Origin: Asterochloris sp. CNOR1
Lineage: Eukaryota > Chlorophyta > Trebouxiophyceae > Trebouxiales > Trebouxiaceae
Assembly: GCA_963969365.1 (NCBI GenBank)
Contig: OZ017753.1
Span: forward strand, 2,790,001 to 2,854,000
DNA: 64,000 nt
Direction of reading: 5' to 3'
The notes below the pieces were generated by a model. That model was given only the letters and a program-made list of their open reading frames with translations. It was not told the DNA's origin and made no database searches. The position numbers and the translations under genes are program-made. Each line of letters opens with the position of its first letter. Position 1 is the first letter of the stretch. Below are positions 50,942 through 63,283 of this stretch, in pieces.

Positions 50942-53900
50942 ATGCTGAGGCAAGCAGCCCGCCAGGTCCTTGGCAAGGTGAGCACTGAGCAGCGTGCAGA
51001 TCCTGTCTCAAGCATGTCAACAGAGTCCATGAGGCCAGAGGCTTTGCCATATGTGCGGCCATAATGGGAATAGCATGGAACACAAGCTCCATCACTGCAT
51101 CATGCTTTTGCCATGTAACCCCACATTGCATCGGGCATTAAATGGCCTGCACCTGCAGGTCAAGACTGTGCAGCAGAGGTGCTATGCAGAGACTGCGGTG
51201 GCCAAGCAGCTGGACTGGGACTCTTTGGAGGACACCCTCGGCACTGATGAGGCGCGGCGAGAGGTTGCCACCCTCAGGAGCACCTACATGGATGTGGAGC
51301 GGCGGTTCAAGGAGATGTCCAAGGTGAGCGCGGTGCATGCCCTGCGCAGGCTGTCAGCAGGGGCATGCTGCCGTACTTGTATCTGTTTCTCAGCTCAGCA
51401 TCGGCAGTGTGGCTGGCAGGGCTGTCAAAAATCTGGTGGATCTGTTGAGGGGCTTTGCTTGCGGTGCGCAACCACCAGGGAGATGTTAAGCCATGTGCGC
51501 TGCGCATGCTCTGCGCACGTGGCTTGACATCCTTCGTAGCAGCAGCCGCTGCAGCGCTTGTGCTGTCAGGAAAACCCGTGCCCTCAGCAATATGACAGGC
51601 AGGGGTCACTATAGTGGTGGTCTCACGAGTGAGGGGCCCTTGCTTGCACAGCATGACCACAGAGATGGGATCACCCAGAGCAGGCTGCGGCGCATGTATC
51701 CCATGCACGACTCCAACACTGGCACACCTTGGGGTGCAGCAGGTCTTGAGAGTGGGGGAGAGGGGGTTGGGGGGCTTTGGTCTGTGCACACCGCACTTGG
51801 CGGCACCAAAAGAGAAGGGATGAAAACACTCAGCCTCATGTGCTCTTTTCCAAGAGCCTCACGCTGCTGCAGGCGCCAGACAGCCTGGTGGGGCAGCACA
51901 GGCCTGCCCTGCTTCAATTGATGAGAACAACACTGTTGGCAGGCTGGGCATGCACCTCCCCAGCGTCATGTCACACAGCCCTTTGCCAGTCTCAGTTGTG
52001 GCCCTTCTCACCAGCCTGCACCTGATGTGCAGCCCAATGCGGAGAGGAGGAGTGACGCTCTCCTGTTCTGTCACCTTACAGCCTCAAATTCACCAACACT
52101 CCAAGTCACCAGAACTCTTTCTTTCTGGTGCAGGCCCCGGAGCAGCTGAACTGGGCTGGCTACCAGGACAAAGTGGACGCTGAGTTGCTCAGCAGCTTCC
52201 AGAAGGCCTTCCAGTGTGAGTGCTTTGCTTCTGCAGGGCGTTCTTATGCACAGAAAGTGCTTCACCTGGCAGGGCCGTCACGTGCATGGGAAGCTTGCGT
52301 CTTACTGCTGTGTGATGATGGCTTGTGGGCTCTGCAAGACGTGTTCCCAGGCAGTGGGCCACCTCCAAAATAGCATTGCAATCTGAGCACTCAGTATTGC
52401 TGGGCAAACATTTGCATGCTTTTGAGATCTGCATGTAGCTGCTGTGCCGCCAGCTAAGGATGCTTGACTTGTACTTTCTCACAGATCAGCCTAGCCCACC
52501 TACCTGCATCAGGAAGCAGGGGGTTAGGGTCAGCCTTGTTCCTACTTGACGATGTAGCCCCTGTGTGTGCAGCCCTCCCCTGTTCTGCAGCCGTGCTGCT
52601 TCCTGATGAGATTCCCTCTTTTGCTGCAGCCCTGGACTTTCCCACCTACGACGCATCAGCAGAGGCACAGGAAGCCAGCAACAAGTTCGAGCCGCTGCTG
52701 AAACAGGTGAGCCACAGCCGGGGCTAAGTCCAGTGACAGTGTGTGTATATCTGCTCTCTTAGCAGGGCAAGCAGCTTGGTCACTCACGTGGTGGGCCTCA
52801 TTCCAGGCCAAGTCTTCCTCCAGAGTCAGCTCCGGCACTGCAGCACCATCCTGCTCGTATGACAATACATTGGCCCTCTGTCTGCTGCCACCAAGGGAAG
52901 CAGCACCATCCAGCATGCAGGCCATGCTACAACCAAACAGCATCTTCACAGGCAGACACACTGGTCATACATGCAGGCACACTGCATGCCACCTCGGCTG
53001 CCTTTGGTCTCACGCACCACCAAAAGCATGGCTGCCACTTGCCATCAGAACATGCTGCACCCCAGTCCTGCTGCCAGGAGTCTGCGCCTGCTGAACCACG
53101 TGCAGCAGGACAGCAAGCATAGCTCATGCAACTTCAAGACACATGAGGTCTTTCCGGCATTTGGCCTACTCTCAACATATGCAGTCAACATGGCTGTGCT
53201 GTGCAGCATGGAGACGATAGAATGTAGCCAACTGTCTGTCTAAAGTATACTTTCTGACTGTCCAACCTTTCCCCCTGCAGTCAGAAGCAGCTGTGCAGCA
53301 ACGCGCAGCACTGTGTCAGCATCCATTGCTACTCTGTTCATCCCTGCTCATTGTGCACTGCAGGGAGCACAGCCTGCCCCCTGGCGCACAACACATATCA
53401 GTGCAGCAATATGCCTTTGCGCATCTGTTGCTGTTCTGTGGGCTCATGCTTCCTCGTCCCTGCAAGCCCAAAAAAAGCCACTTATCTATTGTGTGTCAAA
53501 GCCCAGGTAGCACAATACATTCTAAATTGTTGCTGAGCTCTGAGTCCCTGCTCACACTGTGCTCTGTAGGCAGAAGAGGTCGCCCAGTTCAGCGCCAAGC
53601 GCATGTCAGAGATTGAGGCAGAGCTCAAGGAGGTGGATCGCTCAATGGTGAGCTTGCTCTGCGATCACAGGGTGGCTGTGCCTGGATGCTGCCCTTAGGG
53701 TGGAGTAGTGGGCGTCTGCCTCTGCACAGGACTCAAGTTTGAGGGGACTAGACAGGCAGTTGGTGTCGGCTGTAAGCAGGCCGGGGCCTTGGGACAAGTT
53801 GTCACTGCTGCAACAGCTTGAGCTGTGTAAGCTGCTGTGGGCTGAGTGAGGACCAGGAAAGAGGCCGGAGAGGTGCCTGAGCAGCCACCGCAGACATACA

Positions 53901-54188
53901 TGCAGAGAAGCTGCTGGTGCTGAACTGTGGTGGTCAGGACCAGCAGCAGCTTTGCTGAGTCATCACCTCCTCCTGAGAGCTGTATCCTGCCGGCAGCAGC
54001 TGTGCTGGGCAGCGCCCTGCTGCCTTTCCAGGGCCAGTCTGCTGCTGAAGGGCCTCATCTCTTACTGGTGGCACCACTGTCTGCAGGAGAAGGTGGCCAC
54101 TGCCACCATTGACGAGGAGCTGGCAGCTGACCCCAAGACTGCCGCAGAGATCGACGAGGAGATCAGGAAGGGCGACTTCATGCCATGA
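50942..54188 (+). CDS. ATPQ: Mitochondrial F1Fo ATP synthase subunit d
   Basis: Subunit d is part of the peripheral stalk that holds F1 against rotation. Six exons in phase give 179 residues, near the usual 160-180: 50942-50977, 51159-51323, 52134-52215, 52630-52706, 53570-53647, 54087-54188 (stop TGA 54186-54188). The first exon encodes MLRQAARQVLGK, an amphipathic, basic presequence. The core has AVAKQLDWDSLEDTLGTDEA, which matches the plant pattern T-I-D-W-D-x-x-x-x-x-x-x-T-D-E-A-R-R-E, then EQLNWAGYQDKVDAELLSSF and a charged C-terminal helix ending in EEIRKGDFMP. Each intron ends in a typical ctgcag/ctgtag acceptor. Confidence 0.93.
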
Positions 54189-55889
54189 GATGGCTTGGCA
54201 TGCTGCATAGTGCTGGCTCTGTGTATGAATGCCCCGTCATCTCAGTCAGTTAAGCACCCAGCAACATCCTCCTTGGTCAGAGCAGGTGCAACACAGAATA
54301 GATCCATCAAACTCCACTGTGGGCAGACGTGGCATGTTGCTATGCAATCTGATGTCCATGGCACAAGGCACGAGTTCATTAGTCGCCTTTACTTCCACAA
54401 TTTACATATTGGTGATGCAGTCAGGGGCTGCGCTGGTCAGCAAAAGCATGTTCTATCAGCTGAGCCTTCCAGTTCATGCTGGGCAACTTGTATCATCAGC
54501 GCTGACAAACAGGTTCATTTGGAACCTACCTTCAAGCTCAAAGGTGTCGCGTTTCATGGAGAGAAGCTTGCATCTGGAAAGTGTCTGTATAGACCTGCAA
54601 CGTGCTACATGGTCCTCATTGTATGGCGCTCTGGATTGCTGTATTTCAGCAACGCTGGCACAAGCGCTTTGGTGTTGGAAAGGCAAGTTCTCACATCAGA
54701 CAGCACAGGGGCTACAGCAGGTCTCAAAGGCTTGTCAACTTTTAGTCAGCTGCATCAAGCACAAAGTGTCTGGCTTGTCTCATGTGATGGTAAAACTGGT
54801 TGTCTAATGGTTGTCCAGCAAGCTCTGATACTTGACCACGTGGGTGAAGCTGTGCTTGAGGAGCTGCAACACCTTGGGCTGCGCCAATGGGTGCAACAAC
54901 TCGTCCCACAGATGGCACGCTCACAAAAAGAGTCATGTTGCCATGCCTGTGTGCTGATCGACTCAGGTTCTGCATGCACCTCAGTTGTCAAGACTCCATT
55001 TACTGTCTGATCATGACAGCTTGCGGTGGGTGTGTTCGGTTCATCAACTAACCAGGCTTATAGATAAATGAGGCCAGGATGGGGCTGTGCCCTGAGTGTT
55101 GCTCTCTGCTCTCAAGGTGCTGAATCATTGTGTTTGGGGTTAGGTTTGGTTCTGGAGTATGCGTAGCATGCTACATGCTCGCGCAGCAGGGGGCTGACAA
55201 CACAGGAAGTGTGCGACGCTACTAGCTTCCTACACACTGGGGCTGCAATAAGGGTTTCATCGCAGCATGCTGAATGCATCTGGGCCCTCACAATCAAATG
55301 AATGGCTGCATCCTGGGTGGCTAACGAAATGGGTGGCAAGGCTCGAGGATGGGAATGATGTGCCAGTGAGAATGTGCAGACTGATTAGGGGGCCAATGTA
55401 ATATATTGACGCTGGGTCTGGCTGTGCTGACTAGTCTGAGCAGAGCCTCTGAAGAGGGGGGTGGCCACCTAGCCCGAATGCGTGGGAACACCCGCACCGC
55501 TGTGCCTACGAATGGCAGCGCCTGGCCCCACACCTGCAGCCCGTGAGAGGCCGCTCAGGGTTCTGCAGTGAGGATGCGCCACTTGACCTCCAGGTGCAAA
55601 ACACAGTGGCCACTGCAATGTGACTTGCGGCAGGTGGAGGGCAGGCCTGCTCAGGTAGCAGGCTGGCCACCGGCCCACTGTCTGCTGACTGTGACTCTGT
55701 CCCTAGCACCATCAACAGCCCCAGATCATTACCCCAGTTCCAGTGGGGAATCATTGCATTGGCACACTGAAGCGCCCTGATGAGGTGAGCACCTCAGGCA
55801 CTCACTCCCTGCAAGCTCTGCGCAGCCTGGGGCTTGCAGCATGCCGTGCACACCCAGCTGTAGAAGCCGACGGTGCTCTCAGAGCCTTG
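54189..55889. other. About 1.7 kb with no supported gene
   Basis: A 271-codon open frame (54195-55010, plus) and an overlapping 192-codon frame (54229-54807) exist, but neither shows a recognisable domain, splice structure or family similarity. A minus-strand exon is also not evident. It should include the 3' ends of the ATP synthase d gene and of the MSL-type channel gene. Confidence 0.5.
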
Positions 55890-58800
55890 TCAGGTGGACC
55901 TCCCAAAAGATCGCGGCTGCCAATCAGCCCAATTGCACTCACGGTTGTCATTTACGCCCTCAGCGAAGTTGAGGCCGTCGGCTATGGCTGGCCCAGCTGC
56001 GACGCTCATGCGGGGCAGCGTGTAATTGACTTTCAGGCGCTGCAGAGCATCTGAGAGGAAGCAGTACATCTTGTGCCGTGCATCGCCTGTGCGGCCAAGG
56101 TTGACGCCTGCAGGGCAGGGGAGGCCTTCACCATACATTGGCTTTTCTAGGGCGTCTAGGACACATTTCAGACTTTCATGTTTCAGATGCCATGCGGACA
56201 ATAGGCAATCGAGCAAAGCGAGGCACAGCGAGCCTGGGTGTCAGGTAACACGCAGAAACGAAAGAGACCCGTGGGAAGATAAAAGTCCACCCACCACACT
56301 GAATGCACATGTCCGCCCAAAATGGACACGAGTGGGCCAGGAAATACCAGCATATTCAGCAACCCCCACCAGCGAGGTGAATGGACAATTGTCATGTCAG
56401 CACACCAGAAGAGGGATGCAGCTGCACTCAGGTTGGCACTTGGGGCCTCAGCTGTCAGCATCACACCATGCTCAGGTCCCTGTTGCTTGAGCCTAACCAG
56501 ACAAACGCATTGTCTTTGCACAGCACCAAGAGCATGCCTGTTCTCACCTCCGCATCCTGGTGCTGAACATCAGACCCGCCACCAACCACGCAGGACTGCT
56601 CGCCGTGGGTGGCCAGGGTGTCAAGAACAGGCTGCCCACCCACACCAGCGCAAGCACTGTGGCCAAACAGAACCCCTCACCACGACGGGTGAGGGTACAG
56701 ATACGGTGCTTCACTGCAACCAGTTTAGCGCAGTGGGGTTTTGACACAACTGCTCACCGTTGTGGGGGAAGGTGTAGACGATGCCCATGGTCATCTTGAG
56801 GGGGTCCTGGCTGTCGAGAAAGATCACGTTGGACCCGCCCACCACGAACTGGTCGGCGTTGTCCTCCACAAAGTTGGACAGGGCGCGCCTGATCTCTGTG
56901 CAGACCTGGGCTGAGGTGCTGATGTCCACTTGCACCTGTAGCAGAGGACCGGGCCAAGACTGGGGGCCTTGCATCAATCTGAGTAGACCCATGCATTTGG
57001 TCATGTGGCGATCTCCAATGTTGTTTTGTCTGCAATGTCTGTGACTGGTGCTGTGCCTGCAATCCTCAGGATTCCTGACAGAACTGTGGATAGCATCAAG
57101 CATGTGCTAGTGGAGTGTTATGTGCCGGCACGCATCTCAGGCAGCTCAGCTGTCTGTCACAGTCCTTCCCAGCTGGCAGCTACACATGCAGACATATGCC
57201 AGGTTGTCATGCCTGCGATGGTGCAGCCACTGCAAACACCTGGCCTGTAGAGATAGCCCCAAAGGCCAGGGCCATGCATCTGCAGCAGGGCTGCAGCACA
57301 TGGCACCGGCAAGCAGCAGGTTTACCAGTATGGGCAGACAGGGGTGGGCAGGCTGGGTTGCGGGAAGAGCTTTTTTTTTGAAAAAGTTGGTATGCACCAC
57401 TGCTGCAGCATGGTGCCAGTGCGCCTGGGGAACAGCAGGGGTGCAGCAGCACGATGCCTGTGTGTGCTAATGCAGCAGAGTGCAGTGTGATGGAGGCCTG
57501 GCTGCTGACGACACGAGCATGGGCCAGCCTCTGCTGTCCAGTGCTGGCATGAGCCTTGATGGCATGCAAGCCAGCAGCTATGCGCCTGGAGAGTAGGTGG
57601 CGATCCAAGCATCATCCAGCCAATTGCAGCCCGTGTCAATCATGCTCAACCTCACCTTGGAAGGTTTCCCGAGTGTTCTTTGAGCAGGGAGGGCACTTTG
57701 AGCACTGGCCACTGCAATCACAGTTTGATATTGTGAACTGCTGACCTTGAAGATCTCAACCTTGGAGTCTGAGCGCGACAGGTTGAGCAGGGGAGTGGTC
57801 TGAAGCTTTAAGTTGGGGAACCAGATGCGTGTGCCGTCCCAGCGCCGGAGGATGGTGTTCTGCAGCAGAAGAGACACAGGGCTGGAGAGGTGAGGCTGCA
57901 GCTCTGCATCTTTCCACAGAACAGCACTGTGGCTCCTATAAGTCAGGGGGTAGGGCGGTGGTCTGCACAGCTATGCAGTGCAGTATACACTATGGTGGCA
58001 ACACTCTGTGTGATGCGATCGTAACCAATGGATCAGCACATATGACAGGAGCTATGCATTTGCAACCAGCCCCTGCCAGAATGACTGATACTGCACAGAC
58101 CTGGCTATGCAGACAAGCACCCCTGCCTGCCAAACAGTGCCCACCTGAAGGGAGAGCTCCTCCACGATGACATAGTCGGGGGTCCCTGTGACTGAGGCGT
58201 TGGTTGGGATCATGAGTGCATCACCCACATCAAAGGGGTGCACCACGAACAGCAGGACCACGGTCTGGAACATCTCCATGAAGCTGGTGCCAAACACGAA
58301 GGAGAAGGCCACAATCACGGAGGAAAGTGTCAGCCAAACCTTGTTGATGTCCACCTGCAGACAAAAGGGCAGTCAATTTCAGTTGCCATGTCACATCCAT
58401 ATTGCTTGCCCACCTGCAGGGAACAGCTTCGCAGGTTGACCTTGCCGTGACCCCAAATGCAGCTGTTGCACGTCGAGGCTTGCAACAATAATAAATTTGA
58501 CAGAGGAGGCGGCAGCAGATGAGTCACTTTGGCATTTCATAACTGACAGGGCAGGGTCTTTGTGAGTTCTGTCCACCTGCAGGTGCAGGGACAGGCTGTC
58601 TTGGTTTTGAAAATCAGATGGGTCTGAGGCTGAGCAAGCATCAGTTCAAGCAAGCCCGGCCACAGAAGTCACGATGGCAGAACAGCATTAGCATGCTTTT
58701 GGGGACAAACAATGCAAGTTTGTGACCGCAGCCTGTGGGTCGTATCTGCCTGCGTGTTGCGTAGCAGCAACCAACTGTGGGCACCAGCAGCCAAAGTCCA

Positions 58801-61800
58801 ATATATTTTCAAACAGCAAATCTGAAGGGAGAACAAGGCAACTCCGTGAATTTGTTTTGTCAAGCAATGCATAATTACAGCTTGAACCCTTCCAGCAGAC
58901 GGCTTTGGCCACCAAGAAGGTGCAGCTCACATTGAAGATGATGAGGTAGAAGAAGATGAAGATGATGTGGATGATGACTCCAACGACCAGCTCTAGCTTG
59001 CCCACTACCGTCTTGGTGTCCTGCAGCATTGTTCTAAAGGTTTGAGATGACGATTGCTTGCTAACAGAGCTGCTGCGGCACAAGTTGTACCCAGTCATGC
59101 AGCCCAGCATGCCTCTAGGTGCCCTGCAGCACAATGCTAGCCTCTCAGTGAAAGGATACACAAACACGGAAGAACCCGTCATCAGAGGATAAGGTGGCAA
59201 TCAAAGAACTCTCCACACCCTGTCTCCCCAGCCCTGATAGGCCGTTTTGCCGTCAAGGCTGCAAAACAAGCGCTGTTTGTGAGAATTTGACACCCTTGGA
59301 CGCTGCTGAGGAGACATGGGGACCTTGAAACAGCTTCACGCCCTCAAAGCAGATTTTGCCCAACACAGCCAGCCTGACCCCCAAGTGGCCAATGGAGGTT
59401 ATGTAAACAACTCTGCTGGACTTTCCATATTGATCTTGGCAGCTGCTTGAAGGAGCTACACCCTCAGCACATCCCCGGCCCAGACCAGCCATGCCCAGCT
59501 CACATTGCAAGACATGGCCAGGTCAAGGCGCAGTACCAACTGTGCTCCACACTGCTAACTTGCCCTGCGCAGCTACTTGGAGTACTTGACATGAATTGCA
59601 TCGTGTTGTGGAAGAACAGGGCACCGTGACAGAGCCTGGTGAGCCGCTCAGAGTTGTGGCCCACACCAGGTTCATGCAGCTCTTTGGGCTCACCTTGAGC
59701 GACATGGCCAGGTTGCGGCGCTCCTTGTAGATCTTGATGACGGCGTCACGGATGTCGTGCAGGCGCAGGCGCCCGTCGCCATTGTCGTCCAGCATGTTGA
59801 ACGCCTCTTCTGCCTGCGCATGGGGAAGGAAGGCCTCCAAATCCTCCACCACTATGTAGTTCCTGCAGGCAGGAGGGCCTTCTGTTGCAGGCAGGTCTGT
59901 GGAAGTCAGTCACTATTGAAGCCAGACGGGAGGGTTTGGAAAACCCTGCCAGGCTCTGCAGGGCAGCTGGTGTGGGTCCTGCAGGCAGCAGGGGTGTCGC
60001 GTGCCCAACCAAGGCTGGCCTTGCATCTGCTGTGCAGGACCTCAACCGCAAGGCCACCTGTGCATGGAGGTTGAAGAGGTCAAGGAGTTCCGCCCATCAA
60101 GAGGTTAGGATGACTGCTGAGTTTGCCTGTCCTGACCTTGAGCAACTGACAAGGCAGCGGGTATGCTGGACACACTTGCACGGTTACTGGGGCTCCCCTA
60201 CTGCACAACAGAATCAGCTGCCAGCAAGCTACCCTAAGCTGTGATCTCACCAGGAGAAAGGTTGAGGGCAGCAGGAGCCGGCCTGCTCAAGGTGTTGACA
60301 CAGCTTCAGCACAGGCCAGCAGTGACTTGCCTTCGTAGGGGGATGCAAAAAGCAGCCAAGCCAGCACTACTGACAAGCATGCGACACCCACCTTTGAACA
60401 CAACCCATGCCTCAACAGAGGCACATGAGGGGGAAATTTGCACACTCCATGCTGTGCACTACGTAACATACCAAATGAGGCAACAACTAAGCTGCTTACA
60501 CCCCCCCAACTTGCTCAGAGCAGGCCATCACAGAGCCACGGGCCCCACGACTGTGGCTGCTCTGCCGCTGACCAAATAGATGGAGGGGAATTGGTGGGAA
60601 AGCCATTGTATAGATGCACAGCACAGCTGTGGCTCACCTCGTGAAGTAGGGTTTCACGTTCCAGAAGAGGTAGAAGGCAAGCTTCTTGGCCTCCTTCTCC
60701 CCCGTGACAGCCTCGCTGTGCTTGGCCTGGCCCATCTGGTCCGTGAAGGTCACCGTCAAGTTGTTCTTGCGGAGATGCTTCTCCACCTGCAGGCAGTGGA
60801 CGCACAGCTTGGGTGGGACCATTTGGCGTGGGCATGGAACCTTCTTGCAAGGGGCCGCCTGCAGCAGGAAGGCATCAGGTTGACCCCCTCCAATGATCTG
60901 TGCTCAAAAATGATGTGCAATCCTATGCTAAGAAGTGATGGGGGTGCAGGCTGTGCAGCTAGTTGGCAAATGAATGCGTGCATCACATCAAAGCAAAGCC
61001 TCTGGTGGTCCACAGTGGCAATCTGGTGCCTCTACACTGACCCTCCTGGCAGATTGAAATGCCCTGTGCTGATAGCAAGCCATCATAGCTGCATGGCAAA
61101 ACCTAGCACAGCTTGTCAACCCCAATCAGATGACCTTGTGCAGCTTAGGAAGGGGCAATCCCCACCTCCTGCCACCCCTGGGGCAGATACCATCTCAAGA
61201 CACATGTGCAACACCCTAGTGTCACGCCCCAGCGCATACTGTTACCTTGTGCAGCTTAGCGATGACCTCCTCATCATTCTTGGCGTTAGTGGCCAGCTCA
61301 GCCATGTGCTGCTCCTCCTTCTCCCTCTTGGAGTGCTGGTTCTCCTGCAGGCAGGCCAGAGCCGCTGAGCTTGAACTGCATGCCTGTGTTGTATCTCTAT
61401 TATCAAGATGACAGCTCACAAGGGGCTGAGAAGGCTGCTGCAGGCTGCAGTGCAAATGCTAATGCCTCTGTACATGAAGCAGTCCATTGATCTGCTGTGT
61501 GAGGTGCTGCTGATGAGCCTGGTACAGTGTCTTGTGATGTGTGGTAAAGAGAGCACTACATGCAAGCAACCGTATGCTTGAGTGTGTGCTGCACAGCCGT
61601 GGGCTGAGAAAGCTGCTATGATGCACATCACAAATACACTATGTGCAGACGAATTGGGTTAGATTACCCTCACCAGCTCAATTGTCAGCAGAACACGGCC
61701 TAGTCTGCAGCCGTGCTTGCTGGGGGCACTTTGACATGCAGTGCAGCCTGTCCTGCAGGGCTCACCTGCAGCAATTAGAGGCACAGAAGAGACATGCTAC

Positions 61801-63283
61801 GCAGGACTTGAGAGCTCACCAGCGCCGCCTTGCCAGCCAGCTGCAGCTGCCTAGCCATGCGCAGCTTGGCCCAGCCTGACACCTTGGGGGTTGACTGATG
61901 GTTGCCGCCAGCGTACCCTGCAGCAGGCACACAATGCCATGTGCTGCTAGCCAAAGACTGGAACGGCACAGGCAAGATGGCTTGCACTTGCCGTGTCCTT
62001 CTGGGCAACGAGGTGCGCTGTAGCACAAATACCGACTCATGACAGCGCTCACATACCCTGTCCACAAGCTGCCACATACAGGGGCAAAGGCAGGCAGTCC
62101 TCCAGTGAGAATTGGCACTGCCTGGCTGTGCTGCCTGGTTGCAGCGCAGGTGTGCCCATGCTGGCAGCTTGCAACCAACTGCACAAGCTCTGGCCTCGGG
62201 CATTGTATGGGACGTTATGCACGCCCACAGCAAACCTCGCAATCTTCCATGACTCTGTACTGTGCTTTCCTTTGTAGCATCGATTGCATGTTCATGTAAA
62301 TGTACCTGCAGGCTCATCCCCGCCCCGCCGCATAGAGCTGCGCTGGTGGTCCAGCCTGCGCGAGGCGCTATGCTTGAGGCGGCGAGATGCGCTGTGGTCC
62401 AGCCTGCGTGATGCGCTATGCCCCAGGTAGGGCGTTGGGGGGCCACTGTCCTCCTCCTGCCTGCTGGTGTGGCGGCTACTACCCACGCCTGCAGATTGCA
62501 GATTCAGACATCAGGGTGGGGGAGGTGTGTGAGTCAACGGCAGAGCACACGTGACTCCCTGCACAGTGCAGCCCTAGAGCCAGTACTGCTGGCATTGATT
62601 TGCCTGAACAGGAAGGATTTTGGTGGGCAGCATAGATCACCTCAGCCTGCTCTGCCTAGACAAGAAAAGCTCAGTAGTACAGCATAACCCACCTCAGCCT
62701 CTGTAAATTGACAAACAACATCCCTAGACCCTCTTGGCTCTGACCCTGCTGCAAAGCAGATCAGCAGCAGCCTGCTGTCATATCACCCATGTGCTGAAGT
62801 GACCCTTGGCGCCTGTTGCACCAGCTTCACCTGCTTATTGAGGATCACCCTACAGCCCCTCACTTCAGTGTGCATTGCACCTGAAGCAGACTCTGCCAAG
62901 TTCCCAGCATCATTGACTTGCTCAGCTTGCCATGACTTTGCTTTTGTCCACACAGCAAGACTTTCCCCATTGTTGTTTGACTTCACATAATGGAGCTCCA
63001 CCTCTGACATGACAAGTCCTGAGAGAGTTGCCCAAGTGCATGCAAGCCAACCCCTTCAGCACTATGTCCAGTGGATTTACCTGTTGAGTGCCCTGTCGTG
63101 AGTCTCCCCTGCTCGTCCATCTCCACAGTGACGTCCTGGTCGTCCCGGGCTGGGGCCAAGTCCCTTTCGGACTCCGGCCCATGGCGGCTGATGCGCCGCG
63201 TGGCAGGCTCCCCCGGGCGGTAGTGCTCATGGCTGCGGCGGTGGCGCAGGGACTCACCCTGGTGGTTGGCGCTGCTGGTGTGC
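55890..63283 (-). CDS. MSL10: MSL10-like mechanosensitive channel (MscS family) with EF-hand, 5' part outside window
   Basis: Eleven exons keep phase, 569 residues visible: 63283-63081, 62488-62306, 61917-61820, 61344-61246, 60786-60638, 59862-59694, 59020-58931, 58354-58145, 57859-57746, 56935-56758, 56107-55890 (stop). The order is: a charged cytosolic region with HSASRRL repeated three times; a linker (NVKPYFTR); an EF-hand (DDNGDGRLRLHD) in the place where plant MSL10 has a degenerate version; IYKERRNLAMSLKDTKTVV, matching the plant RERRALALTLNDTKT block; a helix (VGVIIHIIFIFFYLIIF); and the MscS pore and beta domain (FQTVVLLFVVHPFDVGD, then a conserved VEELSLQ). The C-terminus is soluble. 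The first visible exon starts with one leftover base, so an upstream exon exists; the N-terminal membrane helices of MSL10 should lie there, probably beyond the window edge. It is a likely plasma-membrane ion channel opened by membrane tension. Confidence 0.92.
62330..62410 (-). repeat. Three tandem HSASRRL-coding units
   Basis: Within exon 62488-62306, the unit for HSASRRLD/K occurs three times in direct tandem, about 24-27 bp each. RRLxHS is a basophilic kinase target pattern, so it could be a phosphorylation cluster. Confidence 0.85.

Noticed and set aside
54195-55010. 271-codon intronless open frame, plus strand
   Set aside because: No recognisable family, no splice structure unlike every other gene here, and a second frame of the same strand is also open for 192 codons, so openness alone is weak evidence. 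It stays described under the 54189-55889 region.
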